Assembly (NCBI RefSeq): GCF_003820355.1
Contig: NZ_RPOK01000002.1
Coordinates: 62,001-126,000, forward strand
DNA from: Paralteromonas sediminis
GTDB lineage: Bacteria; Pseudomonadota; Gammaproteobacteria; Enterobacterales; Alteromonadaceae
Length of the DNA: 64,000 bases
Direction: 5' to 3'
The notes under the pieces were generated by a model. That model was not told the DNA's origin. It was given only the letters and a program-made list of their open reading frames with translations, and searched no databases. Every line of letters begins with the position of its first letter. Within the stretch, counting starts at the first letter, position 1. A program made the translations under genes and the position numbers. Below, in pieces: positions 1 to 7,833 of the stretch.

Positions 1-808
1 CCTTCAGGGAATCAGCCTGAATTGTTAATCTGTGATGGTCTGAGGGCTGATAAATAAGTTTTGCCTGTAGTGCGCGACTGTCATTGTCTTGTGGGTCGGA
101 AGACTGCCTGTTAGTCCCAGTGCTGTTGTCGCTGGTGAAATAGGAATGTGTCTCTTGGCTATTGCGTTGTGTGGCGCCTATTACCCATTGCCAATCACCT
201 GCTACACCGGCAAATTGTCCATTTAGCAGCTTTTCATTGGCTGCCGAGTCATAACCCAGCTTAAGTTTTGCTGCTACAGTCTTGCCGTCTTGTAAATAAT
301 CAGAGGGGTCTTTGCTGGTAAAGGCCACCACACCACCAATGGCGTCACTTCCATACAGTGTGGATGCCGGACCTCGTATGATCTCCACCTGTTTAATGGT
401 ATCAATATCGATAAAGTCACGACGAGCAGATAAAAAGGGGCCAAAACTAAATTCATCTGCCATAGGCACGCCATCTAGAAGGATCAATACTCGGTCGCCA
501 TTGATACCCCTAATGTTGAAACCTGCCAGGCCATATCGTCCGTTACCCTCTACCGATACACCGGGTTCGTAACGCACGAGATCGCGAATGTTTCGTGCCG
601 CGAGCTGGTCAATTTGCTTTTCGTTATAGGTAGAGACGGTTGCCGCAATTTCATTAATTTGTCGCGATGATCGAGTGGCATGCACCGTTATGGTTTCAAA
701 GGTGCTTTCATCGTTGTCTAGGTTCTCTGCACTCTGTGCACTCTGAGGAGAGGTGAGGGCCATAGCTATTGCAAGAGTCAGAAGGGTGTTAGGGAACAAG
801 CGTTGCAT
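1..808 (-). CDS. TonB-dependent heme/hemoglobin receptor, N-terminal part (cut by left edge)
   Basis: This is the first ~269 residues of an outer-membrane TonB-dependent receptor; the rest of the barrel lies beyond position 1. I chose the ATG at 806-808, which gives MQRLFPNTLLTLAIAMALTS, a signal peptide. The plug domain follows, with the segments NIRGINGDRVLILLDGVP and VEIIRGPASTLYGSDAIGGV. This spacing is typical of the hemoglobin/hemin receptor family (HmuR/HemR/HutA). The gene is divergent from hmuTUV-hugZ, which supports heme as the substrate. The exact subtype (hemoglobin or free hemin) cannot be decided from the N-terminus alone. Confidence 0.88.
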   Translation of the reverse strand, partial: MQRLFPNTLLTLAIAMALTSPQSAQSAENLDNDESTFETITVHATRSSRQINEIAATVSTYNEKQIDQLAARNIRDLVRYEPGVSVEGNGRYGLAGFNIRGINGDRVLILLDGVPMADEFSFGPFLSARRDFIDIDTIKQVEIIRGPASTLYGSDAIGGVVAFTSKDPSDYLQDGKTVAAKLKLGYDSAANEKLLNGQFAGVAGDWQWVIGATQRNSQETHSYFTSDNSTGTNRQSSDPQDNDSRALQAKLIYQPSDHHRLTIQADSLK

Positions 809-847
809 TTTTCGTTGCGTCTCCAAGTTTATTGTGAAAAAATAATG

Positions 848-869
848 TAAACGATAATGATTCGTATGT
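848..869. promoter_or_regulatory. Possible Fur operator between the heme receptor and hmuT
   Basis: The 76-bp divergent intergenic region holds GATAATGATTCGTATG starting at 853. Its first nine bases match the left half of the Fur consensus GATAATGATAATCATTATC, and the right half is poor. The position, between two heme-uptake transcription units and just upstream of hmuT, is where a Fur site would be expected. Moderate confidence because only one half is good. Confidence 0.45.
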
Positions 870-884
870 GCAATAGGGGTTTAA

Positions 885-1721
885 ATGAAAATGTTTCAGT
901 TGCTGTTTTTTACAGCAGCCTTGTGCGTGTTTTCGTGTGGGGTATCGGCAGAAAGGCGAATTGTGTCTGCAGGGGGGAGCGTGACTGAAACCTTGTATGC
1001 ACTTGGTGTAGGAGACGACATAGTGGCGGTAGATACAAGCAGTAGTTATCCGTTGCCAGTGCATAGTTTACCGAAGGTGGGTTACTACCGTCAGCTTAGC
1101 CCAGAAGGCGTGTTGTCAATGCGTCCAACCATGCTGGTAGGGCATAACAATGCGGGGCCGCAGGCAACACTCGACGCGCTCCGTCGAGCGGGCCTTGAGT
1201 TAACGTTAGTGCAGGCACCACAAAATATTCAGGGCGTACTAACGGCCATTAGGGTGCTGGCTGAACGGTTTGGCAAAGAGGACGAAGGAAAAACGCTAAC
1301 AGTATCAATACGTGAGCAGCTCAAGCAGGTCGCGAAAGAAGGTGTAGATCGCCTAAAAGTAGGACTCATTCTTACGTCTGGGCAGCGGGGCCTGACAGCC
1401 GCCGGTAAAAATACCATGCCTGACGATATTATTGGGCACGCCGGAGGCTTAAACGCATTCTCTACCCATGACGGTTACAAAGCGATTTCTCCAGAATCCT
1501 TGTTATTGGCGCAGCCAAACATTCTCTTAGTGCCTTCACACGTTGCACGAGAAGGCGTAGAGGTACTATGTGACTCTGAGCTCTTGACACTCTGGGTTAA
1601 GCAAAATGGCTGTAACTTGCATGTGGTGGACAGCATCATGTTTATGGGGATGAGTCCAAGAGTCGGTGAGTCCGTGCAGGCACTTCACCACACACTAAGT
1701 ACTTTTAGCCAGGAACACTAA
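885..1721 (+). CDS. hmuT: Heme ABC transporter periplasmic binding protein HmuT
   Basis: Periplasmic heme-binding protein that passes heme to the HmuUV inner-membrane importer. The 278-residue product has a signal peptide of about 22 residues. The mature protein starts RRIVSAGGSVTETLYALG, the class III (TroA/BtuF-like) binding-protein opening seen in HmuT. A later segment, GLTAAGKNTMPDDIIGHAGG, also fits HmuT. AGGGG lies a few bases before the ATG. The stop is separated from the hmuU start by one base, so the genes are translationally close. Confidence 0.93.
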   Translation: MKMFQLLFFTAALCVFSCGVSAERRIVSAGGSVTETLYALGVGDDIVAVDTSSSYPLPVHSLPKVGYYRQLSPEGVLSMRPTMLVGHNNAGPQATLDALRRAGLELTLVQAPQNIQGVLTAIRVLAERFGKEDEGKTLTVSIREQLKQVAKEGVDRLKVGLILTSGQRGLTAAGKNTMPDDIIGHAGGLNAFSTHDGYKAISPESLLLAQPNILLVPSHVAREGVEVLCDSELLTLWVKQNGCNLHVVDSIMFMGMSPRVGESVQALHHTLSTFSQEH

Positions 1722-1722
1722 T

Positions 1723-2817
1723 ATGGCTCGTGTGGTGATCCCATGTGCACAGTCATATGAGCGCGTAAAAAGAGCGCTCTCTAACTTGCACACAAAACGT
1801 CAACGCATCATTTTGTTATTGACTAGCCTGGTACCTGCAATAGCTTTATGGTCGGTGCAGCAGGGTGCAATGCCTGTCGATGTAATTGATGTGTTTAAGC
1901 ATTGGTATTCAAACAGCCTAAATGCCGAATATGCGATGCACTGGCTGGTGCTGACTGAAATACGCCTGCCCAGGGTGGTACTGACTGTGATTACCGGCTC
2001 TATGCTTGCTGTAAGCGGTGCTGTAATGCAAGGGTTATGTCGTAATCCACTTGCCGACCCTGGCCTGATTGGTGTGTCGTCTGGCGCGGCTTTATTTGCT
2101 GCAGCAGCACTCTTATTTGGAGGGTGGTGGAATATACCTGCTTCCTCCTTACAAGTAGTACAGCCGCTTATGGCATTTGGTGGAGCACTTATCGCCAGTG
2201 TCATAGTTTTCAGACTGGCTCGCACATCCACGGGGGTAAACACCTTACTATTAATATTGGCCGGGGTAGCAATCAATGCCTTGGCAGGCACACTTTTGGG
2301 TTTAATTAATGCGGTTGCTGATGATGATACATTGCGCAGCATAGTATTTTGGACCATGGGCAGTTATGCCAGTGTAACCTGGCTGGAAGTCATAATAACG
2401 GCCTTGGTTGCAGCTCCTATACTGGCATTCTTTTTCTCCTATCACCAGTCTCTCACACTCATGTTAGGTGGTGACAACGAAGCGAGGTGTTTAGGGGTGG
2501 CAGTAGATAAAGTCAAAACGCTAAGTCTCATAGGGGTAGCGCTGGGTACCGCATTAGCTGTGTGTTTTACCGGAATTGTAGGTTTTGTTGGGCTGGTGGT
2601 ACCCCATATTTGTCGTCTTATCTTGGGGCCAGATTACCGGTATTTATTGCCAGCGAGTGCATGTCTTGGGGCTTTGTTAGTCGTGATTGCTGACGCCTTA
2701 GCTAGAACGCTTGTGGCGCCGGCCGAGTTACCTGTCGGCATCATCACGTCATTAATTGGCGTACCTTTTCTTCTCTATTTGCTGGCAAAACAGCGGACGA
2801 GGGTTGCGCATGCTTGA
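1723..2817 (+). CDS. hmuU: Heme ABC transporter permease HmuU
   Basis: FecCD-family inner-membrane permease, 364 residues, with about nine or ten hydrophobic segments. The family signature is clear in AVMQGLCRNPLADPGLIGVS (about residues 100-120). The cytoplasmic coupling region is in GFVGLVVPHICRLILGPDYR. It sits between the binding protein and the ATPase and its last 8 bases overlap hmuV. The N-terminus is some 40 residues longer before the first membrane helix than in many homologues, so an internal start is possible. There is no good internal ATG with a ribosome site, so I kept the start one base after hmuT. Confidence 0.92.
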   Translation: MARVVIPCAQSYERVKRALSNLHTKRQRIILLLTSLVPAIALWSVQQGAMPVDVIDVFKHWYSNSLNAEYAMHWLVLTEIRLPRVVLTVITGSMLAVSGAVMQGLCRNPLADPGLIGVSSGAALFAAAALLFGGWWNIPASSLQVVQPLMAFGGALIASVIVFRLARTSTGVNTLLLILAGVAINALAGTLLGLINAVADDDTLRSIVFWTMGSYASVTWLEVIITALVAAPILAFFFSYHQSLTLMLGGDNEARCLGVAVDKVKTLSLIGVALGTALAVCFTGIVGFVGLVVPHICRLILGPDYRYLLPASACLGALLVVIADALARTLVAPAELPVGIITSLIGVPFLLYLLAKQRTRVAHA

Positions 2818-3604
2818 GATATACAGTCTGAGTATTGATGTAGCCGATCGACGAATTGTTAGCACGATTAATGCCTCGCTAGCACCCGGTCAGTCTATGG
2901 CTATTTTAGGTGCGAACGGAGCTGGAAAGTCAACGTTGCTATCTGCACTAAGTAAAGAGCGCATGCCAGCAAAGGGCAGTATTGTGCTAAAGGGTAAAAA
3001 TATTCATGGCATGCCCCTGCGTACGTTAGCGACATCGAGGGCGGTTATGCAACAGCAACAACCCTTAAGCTTTGACTTTACCGTGTTGGAATACCTACTA
3101 CTGGCTCGAGCTTGCCATAATGAGCCAAAACAACAGTCTATGTTATTTCTCAGTCAGGTCGTCAGTGAACTACACCTGTCTGATTTCCTTGAATGCCAAC
3201 TGAGTCGGCTATCAGGTGGTGAGCGGCAGAGAATTGAATTTGCAAAAGTGTGGCTTCAAGTGCTTGACGAAAATGACGTAAATGGAAAACTTCTGTTACT
3301 TGACGAGCCTACTTCTGCATTAGACATTCGCCAACAACGACTATTTTTCAAACACTTACACCGCTTTTGTCAACGTGGTGGCATGGTACTTACTGTACTC
3401 CATGACATTAATCAGGCGGCTCAGCACATGGACCACCTGCTTCTGCTTCTCAAAGGCAACCAACTCGCTTGCGGACCTGTTGCGAAGGTCTTTACTAGTT
3501 CAAACATCCAGCGGTGCTTTAACGTAGACGGCCAGGTTACCTGGCTGTCAGGACATCGCTTTCCACAATTTTTTACACACGCTATCAATCAGGAGATCGC
3601 ATGA
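2810..3604 (+). CDS. hmuV: Heme ABC transporter ATP-binding protein HmuV
   Basis: Cytoplasmic ATPase that powers HmuU. The open frame extends upstream to 2756, but the ATG at 2810 (MLEIYSLSIDVADRRI) gives the usual family length of 264 residues and overlaps hmuU by only 8 bases. Walker A is GANGAGKST (residues 34-42), the ABC signature is LSGGERQR, Walker B is LLLLDEP, and the switch histidine is in VLHDINQAA. All catalytic motifs are intact. The stop overlaps the hugZ start as ATGA. Confidence 0.94.
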   Translation: MLEIYSLSIDVADRRIVSTINASLAPGQSMAILGANGAGKSTLLSALSKERMPAKGSIVLKGKNIHGMPLRTLATSRAVMQQQQPLSFDFTVLEYLLLARACHNEPKQQSMLFLSQVVSELHLSDFLECQLSRLSGGERQRIEFAKVWLQVLDENDVNGKLLLLDEPTSALDIRQQRLFFKHLHRFCQRGGMVLTVLHDINQAAQHMDHLLLLLKGNQLACGPVAKVFTSSNIQRCFNVDGQVTWLSGHRFPQFFTHAINQEIA

Positions 3605-4353
3605 CTCAACATAGCTTGGCGCAGACACTATTCGACGCGCGTAAATTAGCACGCCAACAGCATTCTGGTGTACTTTCAACACAAAGCCTATCAATGAAAG
3701 GCTTTCCATTTGGCTCGGTTACCCCCTATTTGATGAATGATGAAGGGGACCTGATCCTTTATGCCTCTGATATTGCCCAGCACTCACGCAATATGAAAGC
3801 CGAGCCACAGGTAAGTCTGTGTATTTATGATGGCAGCCAGGCAGACAGTCAGGCCAATGCCAGATTAACTTTTATGGGACAAGCACAAGCGCTGAGCTGT
3901 GACCCAAAAGAAGCTAACGAATACTTTAATTTGTTCCCACAAGCTCATGGTTACGTAAATGCGCATGACTTTCGTTTTTACCGTGTTAAAGTTGAACGAC
4001 TGCGGTACATAGGCGGATTTGGCGATATCCACTGGTTAAAGGAAGCAGACTGGCGGATGCCTATACCTGCATGGAAACAGAATCTGGCGAGTATTATCGA
4101 ACATATGCACGAGGACCATGCTGATGCACTGGCACTCATTGTTAATCACTGCTTGGGGACCAATGCGGTAGAGGGTGATGTAGAAATGCTGTCTGCCTAT
4201 GCTGAGGGGTTTTATGTCTCATTAGCGGGCAATCGCCACTTCATTCCTTTTGTTGCGCATTGTCTTGGCGATGGTGCTATTCGTAGTGCGATGGTGACGT
4301 TAACGCAGCGAGCACGTCAGTCAGAGTCAGTTAGCCAAGTGGCCGTTGCATAA
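3601..4353 (+). CDS. hugZ: HugZ-type heme-utilisation protein (heme oxygenase-like)
   Basis: Cytoplasmic heme-degrading or heme-handling protein of the HugZ/HutZ family. Residues 1-150 form an FMN-binding-like split barrel (HSGVLSTQSLSMKGFPFGSV, then VSLCIYDG). Residues 155-240 are a DUF2470-like domain with HMHEDHADALAL. At 250 residues it matches HugZ (about 250) rather than the shorter HutZ of Vibrio (about 176). As last gene of the heme operon, coupled by an ATGA overlap to hmuV, it probably releases iron from imported heme. Enzymatic activity is inferred from the family. Confidence 0.9.
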   Translation: MTQHSLAQTLFDARKLARQQHSGVLSTQSLSMKGFPFGSVTPYLMNDEGDLILYASDIAQHSRNMKAEPQVSLCIYDGSQADSQANARLTFMGQAQALSCDPKEANEYFNLFPQAHGYVNAHDFRFYRVKVERLRYIGGFGDIHWLKEADWRMPIPAWKQNLASIIEHMHEDHADALALIVNHCLGTNAVEGDVEMLSAYAEGFYVSLAGNRHFIPFVAHCLGDGAIRSAMVTLTQRARQSESVSQVAVA

Positions 4354-4457
4354 TTGCTTTACGCATTGTTTATGAATGAATTGGTGTAAGAAGTTAGACA
4401 TGCAGCTTTTGGGCGCATAAACTTAATACAAATCACGGAAATCATAGTAAGCCGCTC

Positions 4458-5639
4458 TTGAAGAATAGCCTGTTTGTACCAAAGCGTATTTACCGCATGC
4501 GGCTTACTTTATTCGCGCTATTGACGATAGCCCTGCTTGCCTTGATATTTACTGCCGCTTCAGCGGTATATTTTTTTAATCAACAGCATACACTTAACTC
4601 CCGTTTTTATACTTTAAAGGTGATGGCGCAGGATATTGCGCTACACGATGAAATATTAACCATGTCGACGCTGGCGGCCACGAGTCACGATGCTGAAAAG
4701 TGGAAAGCGAGGTACGATAAATACGAAGTGTCTTTGGATAACTTGTTAGAAAAAGCGTCAGCAACAGATGCCAAAATTTCTCAGTTTTTTGACGACACAG
4801 CAGAAGCGAACACGGCACTGGTGCGGATGGAAAAGCGCGCATTTGAATTGATTAAACAGGGTAACAATGAACAAGCGTTAGCGTTATTGCAGAGTATTGA
4901 GTATCAAAACTACAAAATAGCGTTTGGCTCAGGCATTGCCAATGCTATTGATGAAGTGCTGAAAGAGACACAATTAAGCTTGGACGAGAGCCTTGAAAAT
5001 CGCGGTCGAAACCTGATTATTTCTATGGTGTTATCGTTTATTTTGGTACTAGTTTTATGGTTTTACTTGATTCGCTATGTTCGTCTAACGGAAAAAGCCA
5101 TTGAAGGTATTGCCAAAAAAGATGAACTTTCCGGTTTACTGAACAGACGTGAATTTAACCGGATTTTGTCTCATGAAATGAACCGTGCGAGAAGAGAAAA
5201 CAAGCGTTTAATGTTGGCAATACTTGATTTAGACAATTTTAAAAAATTTAATGACAGATACGGTCATCCAAAGGGCGACGATGTGATAAAAGAGGTTGGT
5301 ACCTTGTTAACCCGGTTAAGTCGTCGTGCGAATGAGTCCGCTTTTCGGGTAGGTGGTGAAGAATTTGTGGTTATTGCTACCTGTGACACTGAAGGCGAGG
5401 GGTTCGAAAAAAGCCAGTCAATTTGTAGAGAAGTTAGTTTGCTCAATATCGTTCACGAGGACAACCCACCATACAATAAGGTTACGGTATCTTGTGGTAT
5501 TGCATTTTCAGATAGTGACAATGGACTGACTGCACTAGAATTATATTCTAGAGCTGACAAAGCATTATATCAGGCCAAGGGCGATGGGAAAAATCGCTTC
5601 AAGATATTTGGGCACGACAGCTCTGTTGTTTTACCTTGA
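4458..5639 (+). CDS. Membrane-bound diguanylate cyclase with periplasmic sensor region
   Basis: Predicted to make cyclic-di-GMP from two GTP. Order: a transmembrane helix near residues 15-38, a largely helical periplasmic segment of about 150 residues, a second helix near 190-210, then a GGDEF domain (about 225-385). The active-site loop is GGEEF and therefore looks catalytic. The allosteric inhibitory site nine residues upstream reads RANE instead of RxxD, so product feedback may be weakened. The start is uncertain: TTG at 4458, or ATG at 4497, which would remove 13 residues; neither has a strong ribosome site. A second cyclase follows 90 bp downstream. Confidence 0.88.
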   Translation: MKNSLFVPKRIYRMRLTLFALLTIALLALIFTAASAVYFFNQQHTLNSRFYTLKVMAQDIALHDEILTMSTLAATSHDAEKWKARYDKYEVSLDNLLEKASATDAKISQFFDDTAEANTALVRMEKRAFELIKQGNNEQALALLQSIEYQNYKIAFGSGIANAIDEVLKETQLSLDESLENRGRNLIISMVLSFILVLVLWFYLIRYVRLTEKAIEGIAKKDELSGLLNRREFNRILSHEMNRARRENKRLMLAILDLDNFKKFNDRYGHPKGDDVIKEVGTLLTRLSRRANESAFRVGGEEFVVIATCDTEGEGFEKSQSICREVSLLNIVHEDNPPYNKVTVSCGIAFSDSDNGLTALELYSRADKALYQAKGDGKNRFKIFGHDSSVVLP

Positions 5640-5729
5640 ATAAATAGGTGATTCATCTAAAAAGTGCTGCGAGAGAAAAGTAAATAGATTTTCCTAAACA
5701 GCACATTCAAATGCAGTGCAAAATTACTC

Positions 5730-6818
5730 ATGAATGAATATATAAACAAGCGAATAAACGAAGACTTGTATAAACGCATCCGTTTAGGTGCAGTTTTTTA
5801 CGTTATCGGTATTTTAGTGAGTGCGCTGAGCGATGATTTATATGAGCATGCGCTCCCACAAATCATATCCGCTACAGTATTTTTTATTGTATTAACGGTT
5901 TTGCGCTTTTATCTGCCTAAGCCTCCCGAACACATTGACGCAACCCGACACTGGCGACGTAACATAGCCTTCGTTTCTATGCTTAGCAGTGTGGCGTGGG
6001 GTGCTGCAGTTGCTTGGGTTGCCATGCATCCTGCATACGATACAGCCATGCAAACTATGTTATTGTGTACTATAGCGTTTGCTACCGCGACCGCCTATCA
6101 GTTCTGTTTGGTACGCACGGTTGCACAGATCAATTGCGTACTGTTTACCTTACCTTTTGTGTTGACGATTATCATTTATCAACCAGAAAAATATCCATTG
6201 GCCATAGCAATAAGTGTGTACTGTGTTTATTTGGTGCTGTCAGCGATTCAGCTACAGCGCCAATATCTGTCTTCTCTGAACACGGAAATGGGGCTATTTG
6301 AAGCGAAAAACGAATTGAAAAGCTTGTCTCTAACAGATGAACTGACAGGGTTAGCGAATCGAAGGCACTTTCGTGTTCATTTTAGTGAAGCATACTCAAA
6401 TCTGAAGTCCAGTGGCGACAACTTTGCCATTTTGCTCGTCGACTTAGACCTGTTTAAACGGATAAATGATGAGTACGGGCATTTGGTAGGCGATCAATGT
6501 ATTCAGTTTGTAGCAAATGTTTTGCAAGCTGTTTTTACGCGAGATTGTGACTTAGTGTCGCGGATAGGCGGGGAAGAATTTGCTGTTGTATTCAGGTGTG
6601 ACGGGTTGCATGAAGCTGTTGTCCTCGCAGAGAAGATTCAAAAAAGGCTCGGTGAAGACAGTATTGAAAGCGCAGAAAGTAAAATAAAAGTCACTGCAAG
6701 TATCGGTATTGCATTGACCGATAGAACACTGGAAGAAAGCGAGCATGAACTGTTTAAGCGCGCCGACGACTTGCTCTTTGAAGCGAAAAGCGCAGGTAGA
6801 AACTGTATTAAGTATTAA
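5730..6818 (+). CDS. Membrane-bound diguanylate cyclase (multi-helix N-terminus + GGDEF)
   Basis: A 362-residue protein with about six hydrophobic helices in the first 180 residues and a C-terminal GGDEF domain (about 200-360). The active loop is GGEEF in SRIGGEEFAVVF. The upstream inhibitory site RDCD fits RxxD, so this enzyme should be product-inhibited, unlike its neighbour. The N-terminal membrane part looks like a MASE-type sensor but I cannot assign it to a numbered MASE family. It is transcribed toward a strong terminator shared with the cold-shock gene. Confidence 0.88.
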   Translation: MNEYINKRINEDLYKRIRLGAVFYVIGILVSALSDDLYEHALPQIISATVFFIVLTVLRFYLPKPPEHIDATRHWRRNIAFVSMLSSVAWGAAVAWVAMHPAYDTAMQTMLLCTIAFATATAYQFCLVRTVAQINCVLFTLPFVLTIIIYQPEKYPLAIAISVYCVYLVLSAIQLQRQYLSSLNTEMGLFEAKNELKSLSLTDELTGLANRRHFRVHFSEAYSNLKSSGDNFAILLVDLDLFKRINDEYGHLVGDQCIQFVANVLQAVFTRDCDLVSRIGGEEFAVVFRCDGLHEAVVLAEKIQKRLGEDSIESAESKIKVTASIGIALTDRTLEESEHELFKRADDLLFEAKSAGRNCIKY

Positions 6819-6824
6819 ACAAAA

Positions 6825-6851
6825 AAATACCCACTTTGAAAGCGGGTATTT
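6825..6851. terminator. Bidirectional intrinsic terminator between diguanylate cyclase and csp
   Basis: AAATACCCACTTT and AAAGCGGGTATTT form a stem with one mismatch around a short loop. A-rich and T-rich flanks on both sides let it work on either strand. It lies 6 bp after the cyclase stop and about 25 bp after the csp stop, which converge here. Confidence 0.85.
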
Positions 6852-6876
6852 ATTGGATACATATAATGCAAGCAGA

Positions 6877-7083
6877 TTAAACGGTAACGTTTGCCGCTTG
6901 TGGACCTTTTTGTCCTTGCTCAACAGTAAAGTTTACTTGTTGGCCTTCTACAAGTGTTTTGTAACCTTCAGACTGAATTGCACGGAAATGTACGAATACA
7001 TCTTTGCCGCCATCAGTTGGAGTAATAAAACCAAAACCTTTATCTTCGTTAAACCATTTTACAGTGCCAGTTACAGTAGACAT
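6877..7083 (-). CDS. CspA-family cold-shock protein
   Basis: A 68-residue single cold-shock domain that binds single-stranded RNA and DNA and loosens RNA structure. RNP1 is KGFGFI (residues 15-20) and RNP2 is VFVHF (29-33), both intact. The length and the opening [20 protein letters not shown] are typical. The 238-bp gap upstream to the marR-type gene has room for the long 5' leader usual in this family, though I could not identify a cold box by eye. Whether it is cold-induced cannot be told from sequence. Confidence 0.95.
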   Translation of the reverse strand: MSTVTGTVKWFNEDKGFGFITPTDGGKDVFVHFRAIQSEGYKTLVEGQQVNFTVEQGQKGPQAANVTV

Positions 7084-7321
7084 GTTAATTCCTCAAAAAA
7101 ATACTTAAATGGTACACACGTACCGACGCTTGCCTCGTGGGTGTTACTTACTTGGATGGCTAATGGATGGAAACGTCTTACGGGAATTAAACAGCAATTC
7201 TTTGTGAAGTTAACGAGCAAAAGCAAAAATCGAAATAAATATACGTTACAAAAGCTTGCGCAAGATAACATGAATATCCCGCGAATGCTAAATTTTATTT
7301 CTCATTGAATCAGAAACGCAT

Positions 7322-7798
7322 TCAGAGTTTCTCTTCCAAGCTTCCTACTTCGAGCATTGGCGATGCATCAATATCTTCGGCATCCATCATATTAGCAATG
7401 CGTTGCATGGTTGAGACCATAAGGCTTTGCTCCCAGTCTTTGAGTAAAGAGAACCGGTTGGTAAAGTGTTCTTGAAAAGGCAAGGGGGCATCTTTTAGCG
7501 TTTCCTGACCAAGTTCAGTTAAAAAGACACCCACTTTGCGTTTATCTTCTGTACTGCGAATGCGTTGCACATAATTTTTGGCTTCAAGTCGATCCAATAT
7601 ACTGGTAACAGTTGCCGCACTTAAATTAATATGGTCTGCAATTTGCCGCACCATGATGCCAGGGGCCTTGCCAATGTCTTGCATGACAAGCAGCTGGGGG
7701 CCGGTTAATCCTACTTCGCGACTGAGTTGTTTTGACCTAAGATCGATGGCTCGAATAACTTTTCGCAGCGCCACCAATAATTCTTCGTCTTTTTGCAT
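7322..7798 (-). CDS. MarR-family regulator, CosR/EctR-like
   Basis: Winged-helix DNA-binding regulator of about 158 residues. The recognition region is in IADHINLSAATVTSILDRLE, and the wing follows in RIRSTEDKRKVGVFLTELG. The ATG at 7798 is preferred to the one at 7804 because AGGA sits six bases before it. It lies 35 bp downstream of a BCCT transporter on the same strand. In Vibrio the MarR-type regulator CosR, a repressor of compatible-solute genes, is likewise beside a BCCT transporter. I therefore infer a role in osmotic control; the CosR identity rests on context and general resemblance. Confidence 0.8.
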   Translation of the reverse strand: MQKDEELLVALRKVIRAIDLRSKQLSREVGLTGPQLLVMQDIGKAPGIMVRQIADHINLSAATVTSILDRLEAKNYVQRIRSTEDKRKVGVFLTELGQETLKDAPLPFQEHFTNRFSLLKDWEQSLMVSTMQRIANMMDAEDIDASPMLEVGSLEEKL

Positions 7799-7833
7799 AA
7801 GCATTCCTAACTGCTAACCCTATACCTGTGTTT

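Noticed and set aside
1800-2357. 185-codon minus-strand ORF inside hmuU
   Set aside because: Fully covered by the well-supported permease gene; composition and lack of motifs mark it as a shadow.
6745-7308. 187-codon plus-strand ORF spanning the csp gene
   Set aside because: It runs antisense to csp and through the terminator hairpin; the cold-shock protein on the other strand is unmistakable.
7084-7321. Search for a small gene or RNA between csp and the MarR-type gene
   Set aside because: No credible start with ribosome site; best explained as the long 5' leader of the cold-shock gene.
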